64,000 bases of DNA from JAEVLT01 sp050496765 (GCF_050496765.1 NZ_JBNWEO010000018.1:310001-374000), one strand, 5' to 3'. Positions 22,956 to 32,521 are shown, counted from the stretch's first letter. The notes: generated from the sequence alone by a model not told the origin. A program made the numbers and translations.

Positions 22956-24059
22956 ATGGATTATTTAAATCACCAGTTGGCACAGGAAATTGTTGATCGG
23001 ACGATGCAAATTATTAAGCGAAATATCAATGTGATGAATGAAAAAGGCGTCATCATCGGATCTGGGGATAGAAGTAGAATCGATTCAATTCATGAAGGAG
23101 CGCTCAAAGTCATTGAGGGACAAACCGGTTTTGAGATCAATGAAATGGAAGCCGAGGAACTTCATGGCGTGAAAAAAGGCATCAACCTCCCAATCATGCT
23201 TCACGGGAAAATCGTTGGGGTCATTGGCATTACCGGAAATCCTGATGACGTCTCAAGCTTTGGCGAACTCGTTAAAATGACGGCGGAAATGATCATTCAG
23301 CAAGCAGTTCTGATGGAAGAACTTCAGTGGGATAAACGGCTGAAAGAGGAACTCGTCAGCCAGCTTTTGCATCAGCCGGCACAATTGGATACGTTTTTTT
23401 ATGAGAGGATCAACCGTCTCGGAATCAATTTAGAAACACCGCGAGTCCCCATATTGTTTATTGCTGAGGATCGTTTGTATTTTTTTAAAAAAGTGACCGA
23501 GAGACTTGAACCACACGATCTGTACGTCATGGAACAAGAGCAACTGGTCATTTTAAAACCCGTCTTTTCAAAAATAGATACAATTGTAAATTGGATTGAC
23601 AGCTTGCTGAACAGTGGTATCCCATTTAAGGTATCTGTTGGCAGTATTTGCAATACCGTAAAAGGCTTGTCTGAATCTTATGCGGACGCAAAAATAACCT
23701 TGATGGTAGGAAAAACGCTTCATCCTGAAAAAAACATTTATCGATTTGATGACTATCACATCCCTGTATTTCTGGCAAAGTCAGCCCAAAACGGGACTCC
23801 AAAAGTCGGAAAGTATTATCACCAATTGAAACAAAGTGATGGGAAAAATGGAGAATTAATTGAAACTTTGCTCGCCTATATTGAAGAAAATGGTGATATT
23901 CAAGCAACAACGCAGAGATTATTCATCCACCGCAACACATTGCGCTACCGCTTGGAAAGGATCGCAGCGATAACCGGGAAGAATCCGCAGAAATTGAAGG
24001 ATCTACTCGAGCTGTATCTTTCGATTTTACAAGAGAAAGTTCATTGTGCAGATGCCTAA
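22956..24059 (+). CDS. CdaR family sugar-diacid/glycerate regulator
   Basis: A 367-aa protein. The N-terminal ~135 residues form the putative sugar diacid recognition domain (LNHQLAQEIVDRTMQIIKRN, GKIVGVIGITGNP). The C terminus carries the PucR-type HTH (DIQATTQRLFIHRNTLRYRL). CdaR proteins activate uptake and catabolism of diacids or glycerate, which fits the downstream permease and glycerate kinase. Its stop codon lies inside a terminator hairpin. Confidence 0.85.
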   Translation: MDYLNHQLAQEIVDRTMQIIKRNINVMNEKGVIIGSGDRSRIDSIHEGALKVIEGQTGFEINEMEAEELHGVKKGINLPIMLHGKIVGVIGITGNPDDVSSFGELVKMTAEMIIQQAVLMEELQWDKRLKEELVSQLLHQPAQLDTFFYERINRLGINLETPRVPILFIAEDRLYFFKKVTERLEPHDLYVMEQEQLVILKPVFSKIDTIVNWIDSLLNSGIPFKVSVGSICNTVKGLSESYADAKITLMVGKTLHPEKNIYRFDDYHIPVFLAKSAQNGTPKVGKYYHQLKQSDGKNGELIETLLAYIEENGDIQATTQRLFIHRNTLRYRLERIAAITGKNPQKLKDLLELYLSILQEKVHCADA

Positions 24060-24090
24060 AAATTTTTAAGGGTATCTGCACATTTTTTGT
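24046..24090 (+). terminator. Terminator between cdaR-type gene and permease
   Basis: TGTGCAGAT pairs with ATCTGCACA, followed by TTTTTTG. The 5' arm is inside the last codons of the regulator gene. A TACAAT -10-like element follows at 24126, so the permease and kinase probably have their own promoter. Confidence 0.8.
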
Positions 24091-24159
24091 ATAAGTGAAC
24101 AATGAAACCCCTTCCAAATGCGCTTACAATATGGATAAGCCAAACAAGGAGGAACTCAG

Positions 24160-25434
24160 ATGAATGCACATGTACAAGTAAGCGCTTTAGGTGCCATTGC
24201 AGCACTCGTCATTGCCATATTTTTGATTTTAAAAAAAGTCTCCCCTGCTTATGGAATGATTGCCGGAGCACTCTTCGGCGGTCTAATTGGTGGAGTGGAT
24301 ATTCCAAATACCGTGAATTTGATGATGGAAGGCGCAAAAGGGATTATCCCGGCAGTGCTTCGCATTCTTGCTGCCGGCATTCTTGCAGGTGTTTTAATTG
24401 AATCAGGTGCTGCGGCTGTCATAGCAGAAACGATTGTGAAAAAACTCGGAGAAACACGGGCATTATTGGCACTTTCGATTGCGACATTGATTCTGACTGC
24501 CGTTGGTGTTTTTATCGATGTTGCTGTTATTACGGTTTCGCCGATTGCTCTGGCAATTGCAAACCGGGCTGGTATCTCCAAAACAGCAATCTTGCTTGCG
24601 ATGATTGGCGGCGGTAAAGCGGGAAACATCATGTCGCCCAATCCGAACGCAATTGCTGCATCGGATGCATTTAAAGTACCGCTGACTTCTGTTATGGCAG
24701 CAGGGATCATTCCAGCTGTTTTTGGGGTTGCCATTACGTATTTGTTAGCAAAAAGGCTTGCAAAAAAAGGATCCAACGTTGATCAAAATGAAGTTCAAAC
24801 ACATCATGGCGGCAAATTGCCCTTCTTCTTACCTGCTCTTGCAGCACCGATCGTTGCGATTGTTTTACTGGCATTACGGCCACTTTTTAACATTAATATC
24901 GATCCAATGATAGCCCTTCCGGTGGGAGGGATTGCCGGTGCGCTTGTGATGGGGAAAGGAAGAAACCTCAACGAATACGCTGTCTCAGGACTTGGTAAAA
25001 TGGCAGGTGTGGCCATCATGCTGCTCGGTACGGGAACATTGGCAGGTATTATTGCAAACTCGGGATTGAAGGATGTTTTGATCGATGGCTTGAACGCACT
25101 CGGCTTGCCGGGATACGTACTGGCACCTGTCTCAGGAATCTTTATGTCAGCAGCAACCGCCTCAACAACTGCCGGAACAGCGGTTGCCAGTCAAGTTTTC
25201 AGTTCAACCCTATTAGGAATGGGCGTATCCGCTTTAGCAGCCGCTGCCATGATTCATTCAGGTGCAACTGTCCTTGATCACTTGCCGCATGGAAGTTTCT
25301 TTCATGCAACTGGTGGAAGCGTCAACATGGAAATCAAGGAGCGATTAAAAGTAATTCCTTATGAAACACTTGTGGGACTTACGCTGGCTGTCATTTCAAC
25401 CTTGATTTTCGGAGTATTTCATCTCTTTGGTTAA
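24160..25434 (+). CDS. GntP family permease, probable glycerate transporter
   Basis: A 424-aa, highly hydrophobic protein with about 12 membrane segments. GntP-family features include IGGGKAGNIMSPNPNAIAAS and GTAVASQVFSS. The family carries gluconate and related hydroxy acids by proton symport. Glycerate is inferred from the adjacent glycerate kinase. ATG at 24160 with AAGGAGGAACTCAG. Co-transcribed with the kinase (33-nt gap). Confidence 0.85.
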   Translation: MNAHVQVSALGAIAALVIAIFLILKKVSPAYGMIAGALFGGLIGGVDIPNTVNLMMEGAKGIIPAVLRILAAGILAGVLIESGAAAVIAETIVKKLGETRALLALSIATLILTAVGVFIDVAVITVSPIALAIANRAGISKTAILLAMIGGGKAGNIMSPNPNAIAASDAFKVPLTSVMAAGIIPAVFGVAITYLLAKRLAKKGSNVDQNEVQTHHGGKLPFFLPALAAPIVAIVLLALRPLFNINIDPMIALPVGGIAGALVMGKGRNLNEYAVSGLGKMAGVAIMLLGTGTLAGIIANSGLKDVLIDGLNALGLPGYVLAPVSGIFMSAATASTTAGTAVASQVFSSTLLGMGVSALAAAAMIHSGATVLDHLPHGSFFHATGGSVNMEIKERLKVIPYETLVGLTLAVISTLIFGVFHLFG

Positions 25435-25467
25435 CAAGATAGAAAAATAGATGGGAGTCGAGAGATT

Positions 25468-26601
25468 ATGAAAATTGTCATTGCACCAGATTCATTTAAA
25501 GAAAGTTTAACTGCGATGGAAGTTGCGGAAGCGATTGAAAAGGGGATGAAGCAAGTTTTGCCCGACGCTGATTATGTTAAAATCCCAATGGCTGACGGGG
25601 GTGAAGGAACGGTTCAATCGCTCGTAGATGCAACGGGAGGACAAATGGTTTTCCAAACAGTGACTGGACCGCTTGGTGAACGGGTGAATGCTTTTTTTGG
25701 GATGCTCGGAGACGGAAAAACAGCAGTGATTGAGATGGCAGCAGCCTCCGGCTTACATTTAGTTCCTACTGTAAAAAGGAACCCGCTGTTGACAACGACA
25801 AAAGGTACTGGAGAATTAATTTTAGCTGCATTGGATCATGGTGCACAGCATATTATTATCGGACTTGGCGGCAGTGCAACGAATGATGGCGGTGCTGGTA
25901 TGGCAAAGGCGCTTGGAGTGAGGCTTCTCGATGAAACCGGAACGGAAATTGGCGATGGCGGCGTTTCTCTAAATCAATTGAGAAAAATTGATTGTACCAC
26001 AATGGATCCGCGCTTAAAAAACATCAAAATCGAGGTTGCTTGTGATGTGGATAATCCACTTACAGGAGAAAGAGGGGCATCTGCGATTTTTGGCCCGCAA
26101 AAAGGGGCAACACCTGAAATGGTTGCGCAGTTGGATGCAAATCTTGGCCATTTTGCCGAAATTATTGAGCGAGATCTTGCAAAAAAGATCAACGATGTAG
26201 CTGGTTCTGGTGCGGCAGGCGGACTAGGCGGCGGATTGCTGGCATTCTTGCCGGCGCAACTGAAACGAGGGGTGGATATTGTCATCGAGGCAACAGGTCT
26301 TGCCGAAATCGTAACAGATGCCAATTTAGTTATTACCGGTGAGGGGAAAATTGATCGGCAAACAATCTTTGGCAAGACTCCAATTGGCGTAGCTAAAATA
26401 GCAAAGAGCGCTGGGGTTCCAGTCATTGCCATTGCAGGAAATATTGGAGATGACAGCAAGATCGTCCATGAACATGGAATTGACGCCTTGTTCAGTATTG
26501 TCCCGGGAATTGTTTCATTGGAAAATGCTTTCGAAAACGCAGGCAAGTATGTGGAAAATACAGCAGCGAACATTGCCACAGTTTGGAATTTAAATCGGTA
26601 A
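25468..26601 (+). CDS. glxK: Glycerate kinase (GarK/GlxK family)
   Basis: A 377-aa class II glycerate kinase starting MKIVIAPDSFKESLTAMEVA. Typical blocks: PMADGGEGTVQSLVDATGG, IIGLGGSATNDGGAGMAKAL and LVITGEGKIDRQTIFGKTP. It phosphorylates D-glycerate for entry into glycolysis. Completes the cdaR-permease-kinase set, which is not found at this place in B. subtilis. Confidence 0.93.
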   Translation: MKIVIAPDSFKESLTAMEVAEAIEKGMKQVLPDADYVKIPMADGGEGTVQSLVDATGGQMVFQTVTGPLGERVNAFFGMLGDGKTAVIEMAAASGLHLVPTVKRNPLLTTTKGTGELILAALDHGAQHIIIGLGGSATNDGGAGMAKALGVRLLDETGTEIGDGGVSLNQLRKIDCTTMDPRLKNIKIEVACDVDNPLTGERGASAIFGPQKGATPEMVAQLDANLGHFAEIIERDLAKKINDVAGSGAAGGLGGGLLAFLPAQLKRGVDIVIEATGLAEIVTDANLVITGEGKIDRQTIFGKTPIGVAKIAKSAGVPVIAIAGNIGDDSKIVHEHGIDALFSIVPGIVSLENAFENAGKYVENTAANIATVWNLNR

Positions 26602-26727
26602 GTGTTCCCTGTTCAAAAAAAGAGTTCCATGCGAAATGAACAAAAAATTTATAGCCTGTTCGGGTACTATTTTTTAAAGCTCCCGCTTAAAGATGTATCA
26701 ATGAATACATCAATGGGAGTGGCGGCA

Positions 26728-27612
26728 ATGAAGATTGACGGCGTATTCTCTGGCGGCGGGATCAAGGGATTTGCACTGATTGGGGCCTATGAAGAAATTG
26801 AAAGAAGAGGATTGAGCTTTGTCAGAGTCGCGGGAACAAGTGCAGGTGCGATTGTTGCTGCCTTTATTGCTGCGGGGTATACAAGCAGGGAAATTTTTCA
26901 ACTTGTGGATGAATTGGATATGAGAAAATTGCTTGATAACCGCAAAACGTTTCTCCCCTTCTCGCTAGCCAAATGGTTGCTGGCCTATTGGAAGCTTGGA
27001 TTGTATAAAGGGAATGAATTTGAAAAATGGATCAAGGAGAAGTTAGAAGCAAAAGGCGTACGAACATTTTCCGACTTACCGCCGCAAACCTTGCGAGTTA
27101 TTGCCTCTGATTTAAGCAATGGGCAGATGGTTGTCATTCCTGACGATCTTGGGAAATATGGAATTGATCCAGGCTCATTTTCGATTGCCAAAGCCATTCG
27201 GATGAGCTGCAGCATTCCCTATTTTTTTGAGCCGGTAAAAATTCGGTCGATTACAGGGGTTAATATAGTGGTGGACGGGGGAGTCTTGAGTAATTTTCCG
27301 ATCTGGCTGTTTGATCAAGAGGATACCGTAAAAGTTCGTCCAGTTCTCGGAATTAAGCTTAGCCACAGCGAGTTTCAACATAGAAAACATCGGATTGCAA
27401 ATGCTGTCCAGCTTTTCGCCGCTCTTTTTGAAACAATGAAAGATGCGCATGATGCCCGATATATCTCCAAAAAACATGTGAGAAATATTATCTTTATTCC
27501 AACGGAAGGCGTGTTATCAACGGAGTTTCAATTAACAGAAGAAAAAAAACAAGCACTGTTTCAATATGGAAGAAAATGCGCCGAAAAATTTTTCAAGAGT
27601 TGGAGTTATTAA
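26728..27612 (+). CDS. yqhO: Patatin-like phospholipase/esterase YqhO
   Basis: A 294-aa patatin-domain protein: oxyanion loop GVFSGGGIKGFAL, nucleophile elbow GTSAGAIVAA (G-x-S-x-G), and the catalytic Asp in VVDGGVLSNFP. Predicted acyl hydrolase; substrate unknown. The frame is open back to 26602, but ATG 26728 has GGGAGTGG upstream and matches the family start M-x-IDGVFSGGG. It marks the return to the B. subtilis gene order. Confidence 0.85.
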   Translation: MKIDGVFSGGGIKGFALIGAYEEIERRGLSFVRVAGTSAGAIVAAFIAAGYTSREIFQLVDELDMRKLLDNRKTFLPFSLAKWLLAYWKLGLYKGNEFEKWIKEKLEAKGVRTFSDLPPQTLRVIASDLSNGQMVVIPDDLGKYGIDPGSFSIAKAIRMSCSIPYFFEPVKIRSITGVNIVVDGGVLSNFPIWLFDQEDTVKVRPVLGIKLSHSEFQHRKHRIANAVQLFAALFETMKDAHDARYISKKHVRNIIFIPTEGVLSTEFQLTEEKKQALFQYGRKCAEKFFKSWSY

Positions 27613-27630
27613 CAGAAAGGAAACGAAGGA

Positions 27631-27661
27631 AAATCGAGCCTAAAAAGAGGCTCGATTTTTC
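27631..27661. terminator. Shared terminator between yqhO and yqhP
   Basis: AAATCGAGCC / GGCTCGATTTTT hairpin. On the minus strand it includes the yqhP stop codon, and it lies 18 nt after the yqhO stop, so it can serve both convergent genes. Confidence 0.85.
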
Positions 27662-28023
27662 TTTTTGCTTTTTTTTCCGTCAATAACGGTCAGATGAGCA
27701 GGCGTTTTCTTTTTTGTCTTTGATGATTTTTTCAATGGTGCCAATGTTCCGGAAAAGGGATTTCGCATTGGCGATTCCCCTCCCCGCTTCTGCAACCTTT
27801 TTTTCGATTGTCTAGCGGCTTTAAGAAATGCACGCTGCTCTTTTTTCTGAGGATTTGCTTTAAATATGAGCCGAACAACAAAGTAAATAGCCGCTACAAT
27901 GAATCCCATGACAGCTATTTTCTGAAGAAAACCAATTGGATTTCCTATAAACATACCAGTAATGCCAATCAATGCAAGAATCAAAAGCCCAGCAACAAGA
28001 AGATTTGATGTCCGATTTTTCAT
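27640..28023 (-). CDS. yqhP: SA1362/YqhP family small membrane protein
   Basis: A 127-aa protein with two N-terminal membrane helices (SNLLVAGLLILALIGITGMF and AVMGFIVAAIYFVVRL) and a very basic, disordered C-terminal half (KKSKKKNRASF at the end). Matches the SA1362/YqhP family of unknown function. ATG 28023 has GGAGG 8 nt upstream; the upstream GTG overlaps that site. Confidence 0.8.
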   Translation of the reverse strand: MKNRTSNLLVAGLLILALIGITGMFIGNPIGFLQKIAVMGFIVAAIYFVVRLIFKANPQKKEQRAFLKAARQSKKRLQKRGGESPMRNPFSGTLAPLKKSSKTKKKTPAHLTVIDGKKSKKKNRASF

Positions 28024-28089
28024 GAAAGCCACCTCCCTAAGAGCATCATAAGCATTTTTTTCTTCTTTTAAACGCGGATCAAGTAAGGT

Positions 28090-29034
28090 TTAGACAATTT
28101 CTTCCGTTTGCAATTGGTCTTCCGTTTCTTTCTCCATTTCCAATAATTTTTTGAAGGAGAGAATGGCCACTTCAATTTGGTCATCATTCGGCTCCTTCGT
28201 TGTCAAAAGCTGAAGCCAAAGACCTGGAAGACCTAAATATTTCAACACCGGAATGTCCTTTAATTTATTTGTCCATTGAAGAACTTCAAAGGATATGCCA
28301 AGAACAACCGGGATTAATGCCAGCCGGTCAACAACCCTAAGCCAAAGCGGATTCGTTGGTACAAGCATATAAACAAACACACCTACTACAACGGTAAATA
28401 GGATAAAGCTGCTACCGCAGCGGTAATGGAGCCGGGAATGGGCACGAACATTTTCAACCGTTAATTCTTTGCCGGCTTCAAATGTGTTGATCACCTTATG
28501 TTCCGCCCCGTGGTATTGAAAAACCCGTTTAATTAAAGGGGTTAGCGAAACGAAATATATATAGGCAAGGAGCAACAGAAGCTTAAAGAAACCCTCTACA
28601 AGTACTTGCTCAAAATCCGTAGGGAAAATGGGCTTTGTTAAAACAGCGAGAAAAATAGGAACCAATGTAAAGACAAATTTTCCAAACAGAAAGGAGATGA
28701 CTCCAATTGCTGCCACACCCAGGTACATGGTGAGTTTGGAAACTTCTTTTTCTTTAATTGTATGATCCTCGCTTGGCTCAACATCAAAGCGTTCCGTAGA
28801 AAAGTTTAAATGCTTTGACCCATTTGCACTTGCTTCGATGATCGAAATAATTCCCCGAAGAAAAGGGGTTTTTTTCAATTTGGCTAAAGTAGGATCGACT
28901 TTGCGTGGTAAATGAAAGTACTCGATCGACTGATCCTTTCGGCGGACAGCGGTAACATAGTGATGTTTCCCGCCAAACATCACTCCTTCAACGACAGCCT
29001 GGCCGCCATATACGGGTTTTTGCTTATTCGACAT
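28090..29034 (-). CDS. yqhQ: DUF1385 membrane protein YqhQ
   Basis: A 314-aa protein. It begins MSNKQKPVYGGQAVVEGVMF, the DUF1385 signature, and has a conserved QYHGAEHKVINTFEAG block (~175) and RAHSRLHYRCGSSF, with four or five membrane helices between and after. Widely conserved in Firmicutes and other phyla; its function is not established to my knowledge. ATG 29034 is chosen from the family start, though the RBS is weak (GGTTGGTG). Confidence 0.85.
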   Translation of the reverse strand: MSNKQKPVYGGQAVVEGVMFGGKHHYVTAVRRKDQSIEYFHLPRKVDPTLAKLKKTPFLRGIISIIEASANGSKHLNFSTERFDVEPSEDHTIKEKEVSKLTMYLGVAAIGVISFLFGKFVFTLVPIFLAVLTKPIFPTDFEQVLVEGFFKLLLLLAYIYFVSLTPLIKRVFQYHGAEHKVINTFEAGKELTVENVRAHSRLHYRCGSSFILFTVVVGVFVYMLVPTNPLWLRVVDRLALIPVVLGISFEVLQWTNKLKDIPVLKYLGLPGLWLQLLTTKEPNDDQIEVAILSFKKLLEMEKETEDQLQTEEIV

Positions 29035-29289
29035 TTTGTTACACCAACCTAATTCAAAGTTGCACATCAGCAAAATAAAAATCTGTATGTACTTACATTT
29101 ATTCTACTAAAAAAGTGAAAAAACCTCTAGAAAGCAAACAATATTTCCATTTTTTATTTTATTGCAGGTTTTTTCTGCAAGGAAATGGGCTTGCTTGGGT
29201 ATATTACAATTATGGGTTATGCCGGGAAATCATGTAAGCGAAATTCACTCTCGTTTTTAACAGAATATGTTAATCCGGAGGTTAAAGCA

Positions 29290-29793
29290 ATGGGAAATCA
29301 GCAAACTGAGAAAAAACGGGATTATCCAAAACCGATGTCTTTCATAGTGCTAGTGTTTTGGACAGGCCTCTTTGGCGGAATTTTTTGGAGTTTAATGGGC
29401 TATATTGCCTATCTATTCAGTTTTACCGAACTGAGTCCTCGAGTGGTTTTGGAGCCTTGGGCTCTTGGTAATTGGAAAGAAGGCTGGCTCGGTACGATTA
29501 TTTCCCTTTTAGTAATAGGGATTTTTTCGGTGGCGGCAGCTTATCTTTATTATGCATTTTTAAAAAAACGAAAAGGTATTTGGCCTGGAATTGGATACGG
29601 CCTGTTTATTTTTTTGCTCATCTTTTTTGTCTTGAACCCACTTTTTCCGAGTATTCGTCCCATTACTGATCTAAGCAGGGATACAATTATCACCTCTATT
29701 TGTTTATATGCGATATATGGTATGTTTATTGGCTATTCGATCAGTTATGAATACGAAAACAAACATGGCAAAAATCAAGAAGCAGCGGACTGA
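29290..29793 (+). CDS. yqhR: YqhR family membrane protein
   Basis: A 167-aa protein with four membrane segments, matching YqhR by position and pattern (GLFGGIFWSLMGYIAYLF, then ELSPRVVLEPWALGNWKEGW). Function unknown. ATG at 29290 follows GGAGG by 8 nt; the open frame upstream of it is not used. Confidence 0.8.
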   Translation: MGNQQTEKKRDYPKPMSFIVLVFWTGLFGGIFWSLMGYIAYLFSFTELSPRVVLEPWALGNWKEGWLGTIISLLVIGIFSVAAAYLYYAFLKKRKGIWPGIGYGLFIFLLIFFVLNPLFPSIRPITDLSRDTIITSICLYAIYGMFIGYSISYEYENKHGKNQEAAD

Positions 29794-29999
29794 TACAAAA
29801 TTAGCCTGCATGATCCTTCATATGATAAAATGGATCCAGGCCAAAACGCGTTTAAACAGCACCATTCGCACTATTACATATGAAGATTTGTTGTAAGAAT
29901 TGAGTTTGTTGCTTTATTTTCGTAAAGGATGATGGTTTGATACGCTGATGAAAAGGAAAGCTCAAGACTCTGGATTTGAAGGCAAAGGAGAGAAACAAA

Positions 30000-31061
30000 G
30001 TGGAAAAATTACAGAAATTAAGATCGAGTTTTGCAAGTGCGGGAATTGACGGCCTTCTTGTTACAAGTGCCTATAACCGCCGCTATATTTCAGGCTTTAC
30101 AGGAACTTCAGGTGTTGTATTAATCAGCGGCGAACGTGCTCTTTTTATCACCGATTTCCGGTATGTGGAACAGGCAGCAAAACAATGCCAGGGATTTGAA
30201 ATTGTCCAGCATACTGGACCGATTATCGACGAAGTGGCAGCACAGGTAAAGAATCTGGGTATCCAAAAGCTTGGCTTTGAAGAGGAGTATGTGACGTTTT
30301 CTGCATACAAAGCCTACGAAAAAGCTGTAAAGGCAGAACTGGTTCCTGTTTCGGGATTAATTGAAAAGTTACGCTTGATAAAGAACGATGCAGAGATTAA
30401 GATATTAAAGGAAGCAGCAGACATTGCGGACGCTGCATTTAAGCATATCATCGAATTCATTCGCCCAGGAATAACAGAACTGGAAGTTGCGAATGAACTC
30501 GAGTTCTTTATGAGGAAAGCGGGTGCAGCATCTTCGTCATTTGATACGATTGTCGCCTCCGGTCTTCGGTCTGCCCTCCCACACGGAGTAGCAAGTGACA
30601 AAGTCATTGAAACGGGGGATTTTGTTACCCTTGACTACGGTGCTTATTACAAAGGCTATGTTTCAGACATTACACGAACGGTTTCTGTCGGCCATCCCGA
30701 TGATAAGCTAAAAGAGATTTATGCGATCGTCCTGGAAGCCCAGCTGCGTGGAATGGCAGGTATTAAGCCGGGAATGACAGGAAAGGAAGCTGACGCCCTA
30801 ACACGCGATTTGATTGTTGAAAAAGGTTATGGCGATTATTTTGGCCATTCAACCGGACACGGCATTGGTCTTGAAGTTCACGAAGGACCAGCGTTGTCTG
30901 TTCGTTCTGATACAGTTTTAGTGCCTGGAATGGTCGTAACATGTGAGCCGGGAATATATATTCCAGGTTTAGGCGGAGTACGAATCGAGGATGATACACT
31001 GATCACGGCGGATCATAATGTAGCGCTTACCCATTCAACGAAAGAACTTATTATTTTGTAA
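30000..31061 (+). CDS. yqhT: Xaa-Pro aminopeptidase family M24B protein YqhT
   Basis: A 353-aa pita-bread-fold metallopeptidase. Metal ligands are visible in LDYGAYYKGYVSDITRTV (two Asp), FGHSTGHGIGLEVHEGP (His), CEPGIYIP (Glu) and GVRIEDDTLI (Glu). Removes N-terminal residues preceding proline. The GTG start at 30000 has AAAGGAGAGAAACAAA upstream and gives the usual length. In B. subtilis aroQ (yqhS) precedes it; here no aroQ is present. Confidence 0.9.
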   Translation: MEKLQKLRSSFASAGIDGLLVTSAYNRRYISGFTGTSGVVLISGERALFITDFRYVEQAAKQCQGFEIVQHTGPIIDEVAAQVKNLGIQKLGFEEEYVTFSAYKAYEKAVKAELVPVSGLIEKLRLIKNDAEIKILKEAADIADAAFKHIIEFIRPGITELEVANELEFFMRKAGAASSSFDTIVASGLRSALPHGVASDKVIETGDFVTLDYGAYYKGYVSDITRTVSVGHPDDKLKEIYAIVLEAQLRGMAGIKPGMTGKEADALTRDLIVEKGYGDYFGHSTGHGIGLEVHEGPALSVRSDTVLVPGMVVTCEPGIYIPGLGGVRIEDDTLITADHNVALTHSTKELIIL

Positions 31062-31082
31062 TGTACTAGGAGGATATAGTGG

Positions 31083-31640
31083 ATGATCTCAGTAAATGAT
31101 TTTCGTACAGGACTTACAATCGAGGTAGACGGCGGTATTTGGCGCGTCTTGGATTTCCAACACGTCAAGCCGGGAAAGGGAGCAGCGTTTGTCCGCTCAA
31201 AGCTTCGCAACCTTCGTACCGGAGCCATTCAGGAAAAAACGTTTCGTGCCGGTGAAAAAGTTGCCAAAGCGCAAATTGATAACCGTAGAATGCAATATTT
31301 ATATGCAAATGGCGACCAACATGTGTTTATGGATAATGAATCATATGAACAGATTGAACTTCCAGCAGCAAATATTGAATATGAATTGAAATTCTTAAAG
31401 GAAAACATGGAAGTATCCATTATGATGTACCAAGGAGAAACATTGGGCGTTGAACTTCCAAACACTGTTGAACTCGAAGTAACGGAAACAGAACCAGGAA
31501 TTAAAGGCGATACTGCATCTGGAGGCACAAAGCCGGCTACACTTGAAACAGGACTTGTAGTTCAAGTGCCTTTCTTTGTCAACCAAGGAGACCGTTTGAT
31601 CATTAACACAACAGATGGAACATATGTATCGCGTGCATAA
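31083..31640 (+). CDS. efp: Translation elongation factor P
   Basis: A 185-aa, three-domain EF-P: MISVNDFRTGLTIEVDGGIW, with the tip loop KPGKGAAFVRSKL whose Lys32 is the modification site (5-aminopentanol in Bacillus). It relieves ribosome stalling at polyproline. RBS AGGAGGATATAG. 21 nt after yqhT, probably co-transcribed. Confidence 0.97.
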   Translation: MISVNDFRTGLTIEVDGGIWRVLDFQHVKPGKGAAFVRSKLRNLRTGAIQEKTFRAGEKVAKAQIDNRRMQYLYANGDQHVFMDNESYEQIELPAANIEYELKFLKENMEVSIMMYQGETLGVELPNTVELEVTETEPGIKGDTASGGTKPATLETGLVVQVPFFVNQGDRLIINTTDGTYVSRA

Positions 31641-31647
31641 CTTTTTT

Positions 31648-31685
31648 AGACCCAATTCGTTTAACAAGCGAATGGGGTCTTTTTG
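31648..31685 (+). terminator. Terminator after efp
   Basis: AGACCCAATTCG and CGAATGGGGTCT arms around a short loop, followed by TTTTTG. Confidence 0.88.
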
Positions 31686-31731
31686 ATTTATCCAACGGCA
31701 CAAACCGAACAAGTAGTTGTGAATTTTATTC

Positions 31732-32397
31732 TTAAATCTTGTAAAAAAATTTTGCAGTAACGGCTGCTTTGATTATCAATTGGCCTGGTTCGATTTGAGT
31801 GGAGACTGCTCCTTTCACATATGAGCCGGGCTGGGTAATGACCGGACTTCCTGCCGTTCCCGTTTCTTTCACAGCGATGGGAACAGGATTTACATGTACT
31901 TTTAAAGCGGCGGAAATTGCCGTCGCTTTTTGCACAGCGTTTTTTACTGCAGCTGTCAGTGCTTGTTGATAGATGGACTCATTATTTTTAGACATAAATT
32001 GAACATTTGCTACATAGTTTGCACCGTGTTGAACAGCTGTATCAATTACCTCACCAATCCTATTTAAGTCGTCTATTTTGATTTGCAAAAGATGCGTTAC
32101 TTTGTAACCAAGAAAGATCTGTTTACCATTTTCGAAATCATACTCAGAGTCAACTCGGTAGTCAAAAGTTTGCAGTTGATTTTTTGAGATTGCAAATTTG
32201 GTTAGCGATTGAATCACCTTTGTTATCACAGTGGCATTTTCTTGCTGCGCTTGCAGCACTGTCTTCCCTTCCGAAATCACACCCAAATGAATCGAGGCCA
32301 GATTTGGAGCAACAACCACTTCTGCTTCACCTGCCACCACAAGTAAAAAATCCCCTGGAATATCCTTTTTACCTCTGAAAGAATACGCCTGAAACAT
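31732..32397 (-). CDS. SIMPL (DUF541) domain protein
   Basis: A 221-aa protein with the SIMPL/DUF541 pattern: GEAEVVVAPNLASIHLGVIS near the start, YKVTHLLQIKIDDLNRIGEVID in the middle and a beta-rich end. No signal peptide is seen. Family members are stress-associated proteins of unclear function. ATG 32397 with GGGGAGATCGTT. It points toward efp and occupies the place of yqhV in B. subtilis. Confidence 0.8.
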   Translation of the reverse strand: MFQAYSFRGKKDIPGDFLLVVAGEAEVVVAPNLASIHLGVISEGKTVLQAQQENATVITKVIQSLTKFAISKNQLQTFDYRVDSEYDFENGKQIFLGYKVTHLLQIKIDDLNRIGEVIDTAVQHGANYVANVQFMSKNNESIYQQALTAAVKNAVQKATAISAALKVHVNPVPIAVKETGTAGSPVITQPGSYVKGAVSTQIEPGQLIIKAAVTAKFFYKI

Positions 32398-32457
32398 AAC
32401 GATCTCCCCTTTATTCAAAAAGAATGGGTTTCCAACCTAGTTCCTTCTCTTTAAAAG

Positions 32458-32485
32458 TCATATTGTCTAGCGGCGAGCATACATT
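32458..32485 (+). promoter_or_regulatory. Sigma-E-type promoter of the spoIIIA operon
   Basis: TCATATT (32458-32464), a 13-bp spacer and CATACATT (32478-32485) match the sigma-E consensus (KMATATT / CATACAnT). This fits mother-cell expression of spoIIIA during engulfment. Confidence 0.8.
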
Positions 32486-32521
32486 TTAACTAATGAGACA
32501 AGCAACAGAGGAGGTGCTCAT

